Origin: Candidatus Kerfeldbacteria bacterium
GTDB lineage: Bacteria; Patescibacteriota; Patescibacteriia; Veblenbacterales; UBA10138
Assembly (NCBI GenBank): GCA_016234305.1
Contig: JACRFM010000072.1
Location: 1-12,901, forward strand
DNA: 12,901 bases
Reading direction: 5' to 3'
This document shows positions 12,560 through 12,901 of the stretch, in pieces. The notes under the pieces are model-generated. The model saw only the letters and a list, made by a program, of their open reading frames with translations. It did no database searches and was not told where the DNA came from. Positions within the stretch are counted from its first letter, which is position 1, and each line of letters begins with the position of its first letter. A program made the translations under genes and the position numbers.

Positions 12560-12901
12560 TTATTACGCTCTGCAAAGGGTGGTTGAGTTAGCGCAGCGTT
12601 ATTTGCCGGACCGTTATTTGCCGGCTAAGGCTATAGACTTGTTGGAAGAGCTGGCTGTTTATGTGCGCGACCACAAGGGTAAGCGCGCCTTGGTGACAGC
12701 CGAAGATGCAGCCCAGTTGGTAGCTGGCAAAGTGCACGTGCCGCTTACTCAAGTTAGTCAGGACGAAAGCGTTAAACTATTGAATCTGGAAAAAATTTTA
12801 CAGCAGCGTATTGTGGGTCAGGATGAAGCTGTTAAGTTGGTAGCCGAGGCCTTGCGGCGCGCGCGAGTTAATTTGCGAGACCAAAAGCGGCCGGTAGCCT
12901 C
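12558..12901 (+). CDS. ClpC-like AAA+ protein, continuation in shifted frame (D1 lid and start of D2; cut by window edge)
   Basis: From 12558 the frame encodes SYYALQRVVELAQRYLPDRY, then LPAKAIDLLEELAVYV: the classic ClpA/B/C D1 small-domain signature (rYLPDrfLPdKAIDLldea). It stays open to the window end (114 codons). A short linker of about 45 residues, with no long coiled-coil M-domain of ClpB type, leads to ILQQRIVGQDEAVKLVAEAL and RRARVNLRDQKRP, the conserved start of D2 just before its Walker A, which is outside the window. There is no good independent start codon with a ribosome site near 12560, so this is best read as the second half of the gene at 11138. Whether D2 is catalytically intact or has a ClpP-docking loop cannot be seen. 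Confidence 0.88.

Noticed and set aside
12558..12901. A separate gene starting after the T9 run
   Set aside because: The sequence begins in the middle of the ClpC D1 lid and has no plausible start site; it is the continuation of the gene at 11138.
1..12901. CRISPR arrays, tRNA or rRNA genes
   Set aside because: No regularly spaced direct repeats, tRNA-like cloverleaf or rRNA-like sequence was seen in the intergenic stretches.

Overview
The window reads as a fragment of a small-genome Candidate Phyla Radiation (Patescibacteria, Parcubacteria-like) chromosome. This rests on gene content and style rather than a marker gene: compact housekeeping genes, almost no Shine-Dalgarno sequences, A-rich low-complexity dispersed repeats of the CAAAATTCAAAAT / AAAGTCAAAAGTC kind, a type-2 (eukaryote-like) IleRS, and membrane-anchored genes of unknown role. 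UGA is used as a stop (argS, the GIY-YIG gene), so this is not a UGA-recoded lineage such as Gracilibacteria.

Layout. Positions 1-98 hold the C-terminal tail of an IS200/IS605-type transposase, followed by a subterminal hairpin. Next comes argS (209-1942, +), with a near-leaderless promoter and a 3' region holding two inverted repeats and a bidirectional terminator (2115-2155). Two small unrecognised genes on the minus strand (2823-2434, then 2416-2174) form a likely operon ending at the same terminator. They are divergent from a GIY-YIG nuclease gene (2928-3221, +), which also has a near-leaderless promoter and is bracketed by inverted copies of a ~24-bp repeat. A 218-bp spacer with palindromic repeats leads to ileS (3440-6520), a geranylgeranyl-reductase-family flavoprotein (6531-7736) and recO (7740-8489), spaced 10 and 3 bp apart and probably one operon. 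A 154-bp segment with the same ~24-bp repeats as terminal inverted repeats separates recO from the last block: a single-pass protein with a large DUF11-like exterior (8648-10564), a Trp-rich small membrane protein (10782-11135) and a membrane-anchored ClpC-like AAA+ protein (11138 to the window edge).

The last block is the most unusual part. The ClpC-like protein has two N-terminal membrane segments and a Clp N-domain. Its first AAA+ module has lost key residues of Walker A, Walker B and the arginine finger. Its reading frame is broken at a run of nine T, immediately before the D1 lid, and continues in another frame into D2. This is a sequencing indel, a real mutation, or slippage that would yield both a D1-only and a full-length product. 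The three genes may form an envelope-bound unfoldase or scaffold complex (inference).

A second theme is a repeat family, consensus about GTGAAGTT-TTGTTACTGGGTATGC, present five times. It flanks the GIY-YIG gene and a gene-less 154-bp segment, and looks like the ends of a small mobile or MITE-like element.
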